Shown: in pieces, positions 1 to 6,044 of the stretch
How the letters are laid out: the number at the start of each line of letters is the position of its first letter
How positions within the stretch are numbered: position 1 is the first letter of the stretch
DNA from: Clostridiales bacterium
GTDB taxonomy: Bacteria; Bacillota; Clostridia; Oscillospirales; Oscillospiraceae
Direction of reading: 5' to 3'
Assembly: GCA_004555705.1 (NCBI GenBank)
Contig: SFHI01000099.1
Coordinates: forward strand, 1-8,652
DNA length: 8,652 bases
Notes under the pieces: generated by a model
Told to the model about the DNA's origin: nothing
Databases searched by the model: none
What the model saw: the letters and a program-made list of their open reading frames with translations, nothing else
Translations under genes and position numbers: made by a program

Positions 1-1
1 C

Positions 2-70
2 CTGCTGTATGAAGTGGTAGTTCTAGCGTTATTTGGTATGAATTTCCGTCAAAAATACCCAACAAAATGA
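2..70 (+). CDS. Possible C-terminal tail of an upstream gene (partial)
   Basis: The frame beginning at base 2 is open for 22 codons and ends at a TGA at 68-70, giving a peptide that ends FGMNFRQKYPTK. It has no stop before 68 and a plausible protein-like composition, so it may be the end of a gene entering from the left. An open run this short is expected by chance about a third of the time, and the base composition is AT-rich, so the call is weak. No family is recognised. Confidence 0.2.
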   Translation: MLYEVVVLALFGMNFRQKYPTK

Positions 71-100
71 GGCAGGTCCAAACTTCTAAACTAACGCGTA

Positions 101-177
101 ATATTTTATTTTCATCCCAAAGGGATTCCTTAATTGTCAATTGTCAATTGTTAATTGTCAATTATAAACAACAATTT
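101..177. repeat. Repeat A: right-hand part of an intergenic repeat (same type as repeat E)
   Basis: The stretch has a TCCC-AAGGGA motif (about 115-125), then repeated AATTGTCAATTG units (about 131-163), and ends in AAACAACAATTT at 166-177. The same order occurs at the right end of repeat E (7055-7121): TCCCGAAGGGA, repeated ACTGTCAACTG units, then CAAACAACAATTT. A matching left end is not visible here, so the copy is either truncated or too diverged to see. It lies directly upstream of the MarR gene. Confidence 0.6.
141..168 (+). promoter_or_regulatory. Candidate sigma-A promoter of the MarR gene, inside repeat A
   Basis: A TTGTCA at 141-146 is followed after 16 bases by TATAAA at 163-168. 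This is a fair match to a housekeeping promoter and lies about 60 bases upstream of the MarR start. Both boxes fall in repeat A, whose tandem AATTGTC units create several TTGTCA words, so a chance match is possible. Confidence 0.35.
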
Positions 178-225
178 GTCATTCCCGGTCTGCCGGCGCA
201 GCACGTTCTGAAGGGGTGGGGTATC

Positions 226-654
226 ATGTCACAAATCATCCGGGATATCACCGAAATAGCCCGCTGCGGGGCCCAGTATCGGGTGGATCAGCTTTCGCCC
301 ATGGGGCTGAAAGCCTGCCACGCCAGCTACCTGACCCAGATCTGCGCCGAGCCCGGCATCTCCCAGGACGGCCTGGCCCGCCGTATCTGCATCAACAAGA
401 GCAACGTGGCCCGTCAGGCGGCGGTGCTGGAGGAGGAGGGCTTCATCACCCGCCGCCCCTCCGCCTCGGACAAACGGGTGCTGGAGCTGTACCCCACCGC
501 GAAGGCCCTGGCCGCCCTCCCCCGGATTCAGAAGGTACTGGACCGCTGGGACGGCTGCGTCACCGCCGATCTGACCGCCGAAGAGAGAGCGCAGCTGGCG
601 GCCCTGCTCTCCAAAATGAAAATCCGGGCCACCGCCTATATGGAAGGACGCTGA
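226..654 (+). CDS. MarR-family winged helix-turn-helix transcriptional regulator
   Basis: This 142-residue protein is the usual size of a MarR regulator, a dimeric repressor that typically releases DNA when it binds a small aromatic or drug-like ligand. Residues 1-40 form the N-terminal dimerisation helices. Residues 45-71 (GISQDGLARRICINKSNVAR and on) are the helix-turn-helix, and 74-91 (TRRPSASDKRVLELYPT) are the wing with its basic tip and the conserved D-KR. Residues 92-142 are the C-terminal dimerisation helices. The ATG at 226 is chosen because it follows AAGGGG (211-216, 9-base spacing) and begins the family-like sequence. The open frame continues upstream to 67, but that part runs through repeat A and is not protein-like. 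The gene faces the MATE transporter, a common partner of MarR proteins, so control of that pump is a reasonable inference, though not shown by a recognised operator. Confidence 0.9.
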   Translation: MSQIIRDITEIARCGAQYRVDQLSPMGLKACHASYLTQICAEPGISQDGLARRICINKSNVARQAAVLEEEGFITRRPSASDKRVLELYPTAKALAALPRIQKVLDRWDGCVTADLTAEERAQLAALLSKMKIRATAYMEGR

Positions 655-708
655 CCGGATTGTCCGCAAAACAGCATTCCCCCCACCCGCCTCACCGGGT
701 ACGTTGAC

Positions 709-884
709 AAATTGGTGTCTGCAGTTCTGGGATATGTTGCGTTGATACCGTAGGGGCGGATATTATCCGCCCGAAACGTTCTTACTTTTGAGCATTTTCG
801 ATAAAACGGGGTGCTTTTGTAGTCGAAACCAAAGCGGGCGGCTAATAGCCGCCCCTACAATAATAAATCGTCAAACATCAATTT
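709..884. repeat. Repeat B: MITE-like element with nested GGGCGG hairpins
   Basis: The outer ends are AAATTGGTGTCTG (709-721) and CAAACATCAATTT (872-884), which are inverted copies with one mismatch at position 11 and one at position 7. Nested inside is a second inverted pair, GTAGGGGCGG (750-759) and CCGCCCCTAC (849-858). Each inner end is itself a hairpin: GGGCGGAT/ATCCGCCC at 754-772 and GGGCGGCT/AGCCGCCC at 836-854. No open reading frame of substance lies inside, so the element is non-autonomous. It sits between two convergent genes. Confidence 0.75.
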
Positions 885-941
885 ATCGATTTGCCGGATA
901 CTGTCACCTTTCTATAATGTATTTCCTTTTTTGAAACACAA

Positions 942-982
942 CCGCGCCGGGAATCGGGGGCACTCCCTGATTCCCGGCGCGG
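942..982 (-). terminator. Probable terminator of the MATE gene
   Basis: A 14-base-pair perfect stem, CCGCGCCGGGAATC (942-955) with GATTCCCGGCGCGG (969-982), lies 16 bases past the MATE stop codon. Read on the minus strand it is followed by TTGTGTTTC, a modest T-rich tail. Read on the plus strand it has no T-tract, so it acts mainly on minus-strand transcripts. Confidence 0.65.
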
Positions 983-998
983 CAGTTCTGCGCCCGGA

Positions 999-2375
999 TT
1001 ATTGCTCCTCTCCGGTGAAGAGGGGCTTGATTTTCTGCCGGTAGATTCTGGCAAAGAAGAACAGCGTCACACTGCCGCTGACCACCTCGGCGATGGGAAA
1101 GGACAGCCACACATTGTGGACGCTGCCCGTCAGGCTCAGCAGGTACGCCGCGGGCAGTAGCACCAGCAGCTGGCGGCAGACGGAGGTGATGGTGGTGTAT
1201 ATGCCGTTGCCCAGCGCCTGGAAGCAGGCCCCCAGGGAGATGCAGAACGCGGCCAAGGGGAAGCTCCAGCTGATGGTCCGCAGGGCTCCCCGGCCGATCT
1301 CCAGGAAATGCTCCGAGGGATTGAACAGCCCCAGCAGAAGCTCGGGGGCAAGCTGGAAGGCCAGCAGTCCCGTGAGCATCAGCCCCAGGGCCACGGAGGT
1401 TGCCAGGCGCTGGGTTTTCATGATCCGCCGGGGATTCCGGGCACCGTAGTTGAAGGCCACAATGGAGATGGTGGCGTTGTTCACCGCGAAGAGCGGCATG
1501 AAGAAGAAGCTCTGGAGCTTGAAATAGATGCCGAACACCCCGGTGCTGGTCTCGCCGAAGCCCTGGAGAATCTGGTTCATGCCGAAATTCATCACGGAGC
1601 CGATGCCGTTCATCACGATGGAGGGCACCCCCACAGTGAGGATGGGCCGGACGGTATTCCAGCGGAGCTTCAGATACCCAAGCCCCAGCTGCACATCGTC
1701 ATTGAATTTCAGGTTGAACACCGCCACCATCCCCGCGCTGATCCACTGTCCGATGACCGTGGCAACCGCCGCGCCGGCCAGCCCCATGGCAGGGATGCCG
1801 AACCGGCCGTGGATGAAGATGGGGTCCAGCAGGATGTTCACCACCGCCCCAACGCCCTGGGAGATCATGGTGTAGAAGGTCCGGCCCGTGGCCTGGAGCA
1901 GCCGCTCCCCCAGGATGGAGAGGAACACGCCCATACTGTACACACAGCATATCCGGGTATAGGCGACGCCGCCCTCCACGGTCTCGGCCACATCGGACTG
2001 CATGGCGAAGTAGGGCCCCGCCCCGAACAGTCCGAACAGCACAAACACCACGGCGGCCAGCAGGGTCAGGGTCAGGCCGTTGCCCGCCGCCCGGTTGGCA
2101 GCCTCCTGATCCCGCTGCCCCAGGCTCTTGCTGAGCAGGGAGTTAACGCCCACCCCGATGCCAACGGCAAAGCCAATGAGCAGATTCTGCACCGGGAAGG
2201 CCAGGGACAGCGCCGTCACCGCGCTCTCGGACACCTGGGACACATAGATGCTGTCCACCACATTGTAAAGGGCCTGCACCAGCATGGAAACCACCATCGG
2301 CAGCGCCATATTCGCCAGCAGCTTCCCCACGGGCATCACGCCCATTTTGTTCTCCTTCGAAATTACCGAAGCCAT
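999..2375 (-). CDS. MATE-family multidrug/cation efflux transporter
   Basis: This 458-residue integral membrane protein has about twelve hydrophobic segments in two similar halves, the normal size and fold of MATE antiporters, which export drugs or metabolites against Na+ or H+. Typical features are the N-terminal PVGKLLANMALPMVVS and VDSIYV segment (15-45), GIGVGVNSLLSKSLGQRD (72-89), the family-like DPIFIHGRFGIPAMGLAGAA (184-203), and PSIVMNGIGSVMN (251-263) opening the second half. The ATG at 2375 is preceded by AAGGAG at 6 bases and follows a strong promoter. The open frame reaches back to 2888, but the extra 171 residues are translated repeat C and part of another gene, so they are rejected. 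It is a single-gene unit with its own promoter and terminator, convergent with the MarR gene. The substrate cannot be told from sequence. Confidence 0.93.
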   Translation of the reverse strand: MASVISKENKMGVMPVGKLLANMALPMVVSMLVQALYNVVDSIYVSQVSESAVTALSLAFPVQNLLIGFAVGIGVGVNSLLSKSLGQRDQEAANRAAGNGLTLTLLAAVVFVLFGLFGAGPYFAMQSDVAETVEGGVAYTRICCVYSMGVFLSILGERLLQATGRTFYTMISQGVGAVVNILLDPIFIHGRFGIPAMGLAGAAVATVIGQWISAGMVAVFNLKFNDDVQLGLGYLKLRWNTVRPILTVGVPSIVMNGIGSVMNFGMNQILQGFGETSTGVFGIYFKLQSFFFMPLFAVNNATISIVAFNYGARNPRRIMKTQRLATSVALGLMLTGLLAFQLAPELLLGLFNPSEHFLEIGRGALRTISWSFPLAAFCISLGACFQALGNGIYTTITSVCRQLLVLLPAAYLLSLTGSVHNVWLSFPIAEVVSGSVTLFFFARIYRQKIKPLFTGEEQ

Positions 2376-2405
2376 AAGATTCTCCTTTATCGCATTATCC
2401 GATAC

Positions 2406-2434
2406 AGTATACAGGACAATCCCACGGAATGCAA
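2406..2434 (-). promoter_or_regulatory. Sigma-A promoter of the MATE gene
   Basis: On the minus strand TTGCAT (2429-2434) is followed after exactly 17 bases by TATACT (2406-2411). The -10 box ends about 30 bases before the ATG at 2375, leaving a short leader that holds the AAGGAG ribosome binding site. A GTATAC palindrome (2407-2412) overlaps the -10 box, where a repressor could act. Confidence 0.75.
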
Positions 2435-2487
2435 CCCCTCCTGTGAGGCTTTTTTGGCAACGAGTCAAAAGCAGCGAACAGTAAGAA

Positions 2488-2720
2488 AAATTGTTGTTTG
2501 AAAGGGTGCGTTGCAAATTACCTGTCATTGCGAACCAGTGCGCACACTGGTGTGGCAATCCCCCGGTTAGAGGGAAAATATACCGAATAGCACCCGAAAA
2601 ATGGGGATTGTTACGGTTCTTGGTGGTAATCGCTACCTGGTTCCATTCATCCGGGGGATTGCCACGCCAGTGTGCGCACTGGCTCGCAATGACAGCGTTT
2701 ATTTTGCTAAACAACAATTT
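2488..2720. repeat. Repeat C: MITE-like element with 43-bp inverted arms
   Basis: The outer ends AAATTGTTGTTT (from 2488) and AAACAACAATTT (2709-2720) are perfect inverted copies. Inside are two 43-base arms, 2524-2566 and 2651-2693, inverted with 41 of 43 identities. They begin GTCATTGCGA and end GGCAATCCCCCGG. Each arm holds its own small hairpin, CCAGTG-CGCA-CACTGG. The 84-base centre (2567-2650) ends with a stretch shared with repeat D (GGTTCCATTCAT). No real gene lies inside, although one frame is open across it. Confidence 0.85.
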
Positions 2721-2750
2721 ACTGTTCCCTTCTCTCCTCTTATGGCAAAA

Positions 2751-2778
2751 CAAAACCACGGCGGCAGCCGTGGTTTTG
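2751..2778 (-). terminator. Rho-independent terminator of the P-loop gene
   Basis: A perfect 12-base-pair stem (2751-2762 with 2767-2778) around a GGCA loop lies 13 bases past the stop of the P-loop gene. On the minus strand it runs ACCACGGC-TGCC-GCCGTGGT and then TTTTGTTTTG, a good U-rich tail. Flanking A and T runs on both sides could let it act in both directions. Confidence 0.85.
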
Positions 2779-2791
2779 TATGGGAAAGGCA

Positions 2792-3199
2792 TCAGATGTA
2801 CTGCTTCACAACTTCGGAAGCCTGGGCGGGGTCCTCGGAGATGGTCATGGTGATCTCCATATTGTTGTCGGACGCGAACTTGGCGCACCAGGTCACGAAA
2901 TCCTCCGCGGCGGCCTTGTCGTTGCCGATGGTCTTGTACAGGTTGTCGATAAACACATGGGTGATATCGAAGTTACCGGCGTGCAGACCGCTCAGGAAGC
3001 CCTTGAGCATCTCGGCGGAGCGGATGCCGTACTCCTGGGAGTCCACCAGACGGACCTTATAGCTCACGTCATAGGTCAGCTTCTTGCCGTACTCGATGCA
3101 GACCACATCGCCCTGGGAGGCAGCCACGGTGTCGCGGATGGCGCCCAGCAGCTTCTTGGTCTTGCCGGAGCCCTTCAGGCCCATAATTACATGAATCAT
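2792..3199 (-). CDS. Small P-loop NTPase-like protein of unknown function
   Basis: This 135-residue soluble protein has a clear Walker A motif, GLKGSGKT (residues 7-14), directly after the first beta strand. A likely Walker B strand, HVFID (81-85), ends in the Asp expected for Mg2+ coordination. Nucleotide binding is therefore well supported, but the substrate and role are unknown. Proteins like this are sometimes labelled as kinases or twitching-motility ATPases; at this length it lacks the extra domains of PilT, so I do not adopt that name. It begins at an ATG preceded by AAGGAGG and has its own promoter and terminator. It lies downstream of pgi on the same strand, 110 bases away. The sequence gives no sign of membrane segments or DNA-binding motifs. 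Confidence 0.85.
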   Translation of the reverse strand: MIHVIMGLKGSGKTKKLLGAIRDTVAASQGDVVCIEYGKKLTYDVSYKVRLVDSQEYGIRSAEMLKGFLSGLHAGNFDITHVFIDNLYKTIGNDKAAAEDFVTWCAKFASDNNMEITMTISEDPAQASEVVKQYI

Positions 3200-3243
3200 C
3201 GGAATTTCCTCCTTTGCAATGCCAGAATAATTGGCTTACGCAC

Positions 3244-3272
3244 ATTCTATCAGGTGGGGAAATAATTTGCAA
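3244..3272 (-). promoter_or_regulatory. Sigma-A promoter of the P-loop gene
   Basis: On the minus strand TTGCAA (3267-3272) is followed after 17 bases by TAGAAT (3244-3249), about 45 bases before the ATG at 3199. The gene can therefore be transcribed separately from pgi, which has no clear terminator in the 110-base gap, so readthrough may add to its expression. Confidence 0.65.
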
Positions 3273-3309
3273 CTACTATTTTGTAAATTTCGCCCCGAAA
3301 ACCCCGCGC

Positions 3310-4617
3310 TTACTTCGCCTCGTAGCCGGGCTTGCCCAGGAGCTGGAACATATTGCGCTTGTAGAACTCCACGCCGGGCTGGTTGAAGGGGTTGACCCCC
3401 AGCATGTAGGCGCTGACGCCGCAGCACAGCTCCAGGAAGTAGAACATTTCGCCCAGCTTCGCGTCGTTCAGCTCGCCCATGTCCATGGTGATGACGGGCA
3501 CGCCGCCGTCCACATGGGCGGCCACGGTGCCGAGAAACGCCTTCTCGTCCACGAAATCCAGAGTCTTTCCGGTCAGGTAGTTCAGGCCGTCCAGGTCCTT
3601 GTCGTCGGAGCCGATGGTATAGCGGTTTTCGGGCGCGTCGAAGCGGACCATGGTCTCGAAGATGTTGCGCTTGCCCTGCTGGATCATCTGGCCCAGGGAG
3701 TGGAGGTCCGCGGTGAACTCGGCGGTGACGGGGAAGAGGCCCTTGCCGTCCTTGCCCTCGGACTCGCCGAAGAGCTGCTGCCACCAGCCGCCGAACATCT
3801 TGAAGCCCGGCTCGAAGGACTCGAACAGCTCAATGGCCTTGCCCCGGCGGTAGAGGAGGTTGCGCACGGCGGCATACTGCCAGACGGGGTTTTCGAAGGA
3901 GCGCAGGTCGTAGGCTTCCTTGCAGTCATAGGCGCCCTTCATCACGGCGGCGATGTCGATGCCCGCCACGGCCATGGGCAGCAGGCCCACAGCGGTCAGC
4001 ACGGAGAACCGGCCGCCGACGTTGGGGGGAATCACGAAGGTCTCCCAGCCCTCTTCCGTGGCCATCTGGCGCAGAGCACCCTTGGCAGGGTCGGTGATGG
4101 CGTAGGTCCGGGCCTTGGCGCCCTCGGGACCGTACTTGCGCTCCAGCATCTCCCGCAGGGCCCGGGTGGCGATGGCGGGCTCGGTGGTGGTGCCGGACTT
4201 GCTGATGATGGCGATGGAGAAATCCTTGCCCTCCAGCAGGCGGCACAGCTCGTTCCAGTGCCGGGTGCTCAGGCCGTTGCCGGCGAAGAAAACCTGGGGG
4301 TTGCCCTTGCCCTTGCCGATGTTGTGGTTGGGGCCCTGCAGCAGCTCGATGGCCGCCCGGGGACCCAGGTAGCTGCCGCCGATGCCGATGACCACGAACA
4401 CGTCGCTGTCGGAACGGATCCGGTCCGCGGCGGCCTGAATGCGCAGCATTTCCTCGGTGGGCTTCTGAGCGGGCAGCTTCAGCCAGCCCAGGAAATCATT
4501 GCCCGCGCCGTCGCCCTGGGTCAGGGTCATGTGAGCCGCGGAAACATCCTTTTCCAGCGCCAGAAGGTCCGGCAGTGCAATTTCGCCCCATACATTGGAG
4601 ATATCAACTTTGATCAT
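3310..4617 (-). CDS. pgi: Glucose-6-phosphate isomerase
   Basis: Pgi reversibly converts glucose-6-phosphate to fructose-6-phosphate in the cytoplasm, the second step of glycolysis. The 435-residue length fits the short Firmicutes form. Sugar-phosphate binding motifs are visible: IGGSYLG (79-85) and SKSGTTTEP (139-147). The first family signature is NVGGRFSVLTAVG (199-211). GES (284-286) carries the expected catalytic Glu, DLHSLGQ (304-310) the catalytic His, and the C-terminal signature GVNPFNQPGVEFYK (407-420) ends in the active-site Lys. The ATG at 4617 gives the usual MIKVDISNV start; AAAGGA lies 14 bases upstream, rather far. An alternative ATG at 4632 would add five residues but abuts that site. 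The open frame back to 4848 is repeat D and is rejected. It is divergent from the glucokinase gene, the preceding step. Confidence 0.97.
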   Translation of the reverse strand: MIKVDISNVWGEIALPDLLALEKDVSAAHMTLTQGDGAGNDFLGWLKLPAQKPTEEMLRIQAAADRIRSDSDVFVVIGIGGSYLGPRAAIELLQGPNHNIGKGKGNPQVFFAGNGLSTRHWNELCRLLEGKDFSIAIISKSGTTTEPAIATRALREMLERKYGPEGAKARTYAITDPAKGALRQMATEEGWETFVIPPNVGGRFSVLTAVGLLPMAVAGIDIAAVMKGAYDCKEAYDLRSFENPVWQYAAVRNLLYRRGKAIELFESFEPGFKMFGGWWQQLFGESEGKDGKGLFPVTAEFTADLHSLGQMIQQGKRNIFETMVRFDAPENRYTIGSDDKDLDGLNYLTGKTLDFVDEKAFLGTVAAHVDGGVPVITMDMGELNDAKLGEMFYFLELCCGVSAYMLGVNPFNQPGVEFYKRNMFQLLGKPGYEAK

Positions 4618-4658
4618 ATTGCGATAACACATCCTTTCGTGTATTGCTGTACAGCTAT

Positions 4659-4687
4659 ATGTTACCGCAAAACGACCCCAAACGCAA
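4659..4687 (-). promoter_or_regulatory. Candidate promoter of pgi
   Basis: On the minus strand TTGCGT (4682-4687) is followed after 17 bases by TAACAT (4659-4664), about 40 bases before the pgi start at 4617. The -35 and spacing are good and the -10 box is moderate. No second candidate in the leader fits better. Confidence 0.45.
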
Positions 4688-4802
4688 GCCCCCGGAAAAA
4701 ACTTTCCAAAGATTTCACTTTTTTTCACGGAGCCTCTGGCATTTTCCGGCAAGGCCATGTATAATGATGGGGCAAGAAATCCCTGGCAGAGAAACGATAA
4801 AT

Positions 4803-5010
4803 TGGTGTTTGTCAAATAAATGCTGTCATTGCGAGCCAGTGCGCACACTGGCGTGGCAATCCCCCGGATAGAGGGGAAATGTATCGAAAAGTGCCATACA
4901 GAGTGGGAAAACGTTGCGATTCTTGGTGGTAATTGTCACCTGGTTCCATTCATCCGGGGGATTGCCACACCAGTCTGCGGACTGGTTCGCAATGACAGGT
5001 AATTTGCAAC
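4803..5010. repeat. Repeat D: second copy of the 43-bp-arm repeat, flanks exchanged relative to C
   Basis: The left end, AAATTGGTGTTTG (beginning just before 4803), matches the common terminal motif. Two 43-base inverted arms lie at 4825-4867 and 4954-4996. The left arm is identical in 43 of 43 bases to the reverse complement of the right arm of C. The 86-base centre (4868-4953) aligns with that of C in the same orientation. The right flank, AGGTAATTTGCAAC, matches the reverse complement of C's left flank, but the outer AAACAACAATTT end is absent, so this copy is truncated on the right, next to the glucokinase gene. Confidence 0.85.
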
Positions 5011-5041
5011 TCATCTGATATTTTACCAAGGAGGCAACCAT

Positions 5042-5989
5042 ATGAAATACGGCTTCGGCATTGATCTCGGTGGCACCACTGTGAAGATCGCTTATTTTGA
5101 CCAGGAAGGCACCATGCTGGACAAGTGGGAAATCCCCACCGTCACGGCCGGCGGCGGCGTTCAGATTCTGCCGGATATCGCCCAGTCCGTCCGGGGCTAT
5201 CTGGACACCAAGGGCATCCCCCGCAAGCAGATTCTGGGCCTGGGCATCGGCGTTCCCGGCCCTGTCAGCGGCAAGGGTGTGGTGAACCGGTGCGTCAACC
5301 TGGGCTGGGGCGTGTTCAACATTGCCGACTCCCTGTCCTCCCTCACCGGCTTCCCGGTGAAGGCCGGCAACGACGCCAACGTGGCCGCCCTGGGCGAATT
5401 CTGGAAGGGCGGCGGCCAGGGCTGCGAGAACATGGTCTTTGTCACCCTGGGCACCGGCGTGGGCGGCGGCATCGTGGTGGATGGACGCCTGCTCCACGGC
5501 TCCCACGGCTCCGGCGCGGAAATCGGCCATATGGTGCTGCGGTCCCAGGAGCCGGAGCGGTGCAGCTGCGGCAAGCACGGCTGTGTGGAGCAGTATTGCT
5601 CCGCCACCGGCATCGTCCGGCTGGCAAAGCGGCATCTTGCCGCCAGCGACACGCCCTCCGTCCTGCGCGGCATGGAGTCCTTCGTCGCCAAGGATGTATT
5701 CGACGCGGGCAAGGCCGGGGACGTCCTGGCTCTGGAGGTTCTGAACGAATTCTATCAGCTCATGGGCGAGTTTTTGGGCAGCCTCTGCTCCGTGGTGGAC
5801 CCGGAGATCGTGGTGCTGGGCGGCGGCGTCAGCAAGGCGGGCACCATGCTCTTAGACGGTGTGGAGCCCTACTTCCACAAGTACGTATTCCACGCGGCCT
5901 CGGACGTGAAATTTGCCCTGGCCTCCCTGGGCAACGACGCGGGAGCCTACGGCGCCTTCAAGCTGGCCCTGGACGCCTTCGGCGCGTAA
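5042..5989 (+). CDS. glcK: ROK-family glucokinase
   Basis: This cytoplasmic kinase phosphorylates glucose with ATP to give glucose-6-phosphate. The 315 residues match the family. The N-terminal phosphate-binding loop is DLGGTTVK (8-15). GNDAN (109-113) carries the catalytic Asp111. The ROK signature region LGTGVGGGIVVDG runs 136-148. The sugar-binding ExGH motif is Glu160-His163. The zinc site is His163 with CSCGKHGC (174-181; Cys174, Cys176, Cys181). DPEIVVLGGGVS (253-264) is the second nucleotide-binding segment. The ATG at 5042 has AAGGAGG about 7 bases upstream. No helix-turn-helix is present, so it is an enzyme and not a ROK repressor. Glucose specificity is inferred from the motifs and from the divergent pgi gene; other hexoses such as N-acetylmannosamine or allose cannot be excluded. 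A weak promoter, ATGACA and TGATAT with 18-base spacing (4992-5021), would take its -35 from the end of repeat D. Confidence 0.92.
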   Translation: MKYGFGIDLGGTTVKIAYFDQEGTMLDKWEIPTVTAGGGVQILPDIAQSVRGYLDTKGIPRKQILGLGIGVPGPVSGKGVVNRCVNLGWGVFNIADSLSSLTGFPVKAGNDANVAALGEFWKGGGQGCENMVFVTLGTGVGGGIVVDGRLLHGSHGSGAEIGHMVLRSQEPERCSCGKHGCVEQYCSATGIVRLAKRHLAASDTPSVLRGMESFVAKDVFDAGKAGDVLALEVLNEFYQLMGEFLGSLCSVVDPEIVVLGGGVSKAGTMLLDGVEPYFHKYVFHAASDVKFALASLGNDAGAYGAFKLALDAFGA

Positions 5990-6005
5990 TTTTCTCCATA
6001 ACAAA

Positions 6006-6038
6006 GCAGACCCGGTCCGGCGCCGGGTCTGCATTTTT
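6006..6038 (+). terminator. Rho-independent terminator shared by glucokinase and C39 peptidase genes
   Basis: The stem GCAGACCCGG (6006-6015) with CCGGGTCTGC (6023-6032) is perfect over ten pairs and is followed by ATTTTT on the plus strand. On the minus strand the hairpin is followed by TTTGTTA, so it can also end the convergent peptidase transcript, whose stop codon is at 6045. Confidence 0.9.
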
Positions 6039-6044
6039 CGCGGT

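Noticed and set aside
67..225. N-terminal extension of the MarR protein
   Set aside because: It translates repeat A into low-complexity sequence, and a ribosome binding site precedes the ATG at 226.
1308..2501. 397-residue plus-strand open frame rich in His, Gly and Gln
   Set aside because: It is the antisense shadow of the MATE gene, produced by its GC-rich codon usage, with no ribosome binding site.
2524..2693. CRISPR array or small RNA gene in repeats C and D
   Set aside because: There are only two arms, in inverted orientation, with no regular spacers. The hairpins fit a palindromic intergenic repeat; no promoter for a dedicated RNA was found.
2376..2888. N-terminal extension of the MATE protein to 629 residues
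   Set aside because: It consists of translated repeat C, a terminator and antisense P-loop gene. The ATG at 2375 has a strong promoter, a good ribosome binding site and the family-like start.
3196..3309. Terminator directly after pgi
   Set aside because: The gap has only weak symmetries and no stem followed by a T-tract, so no terminator is called there.
3214..4764. 516-residue plus-strand open frame
   Set aside because: It is antisense to pgi, repetitive in composition and has no start signals; the pgi motifs on the other strand are decisive.
4618..4848. N-terminal extension of Pgi to 512 residues
   Set aside because: The added part crosses the promoter region and repeat D and has no family similarity; the start at 4617 gives the normal length.
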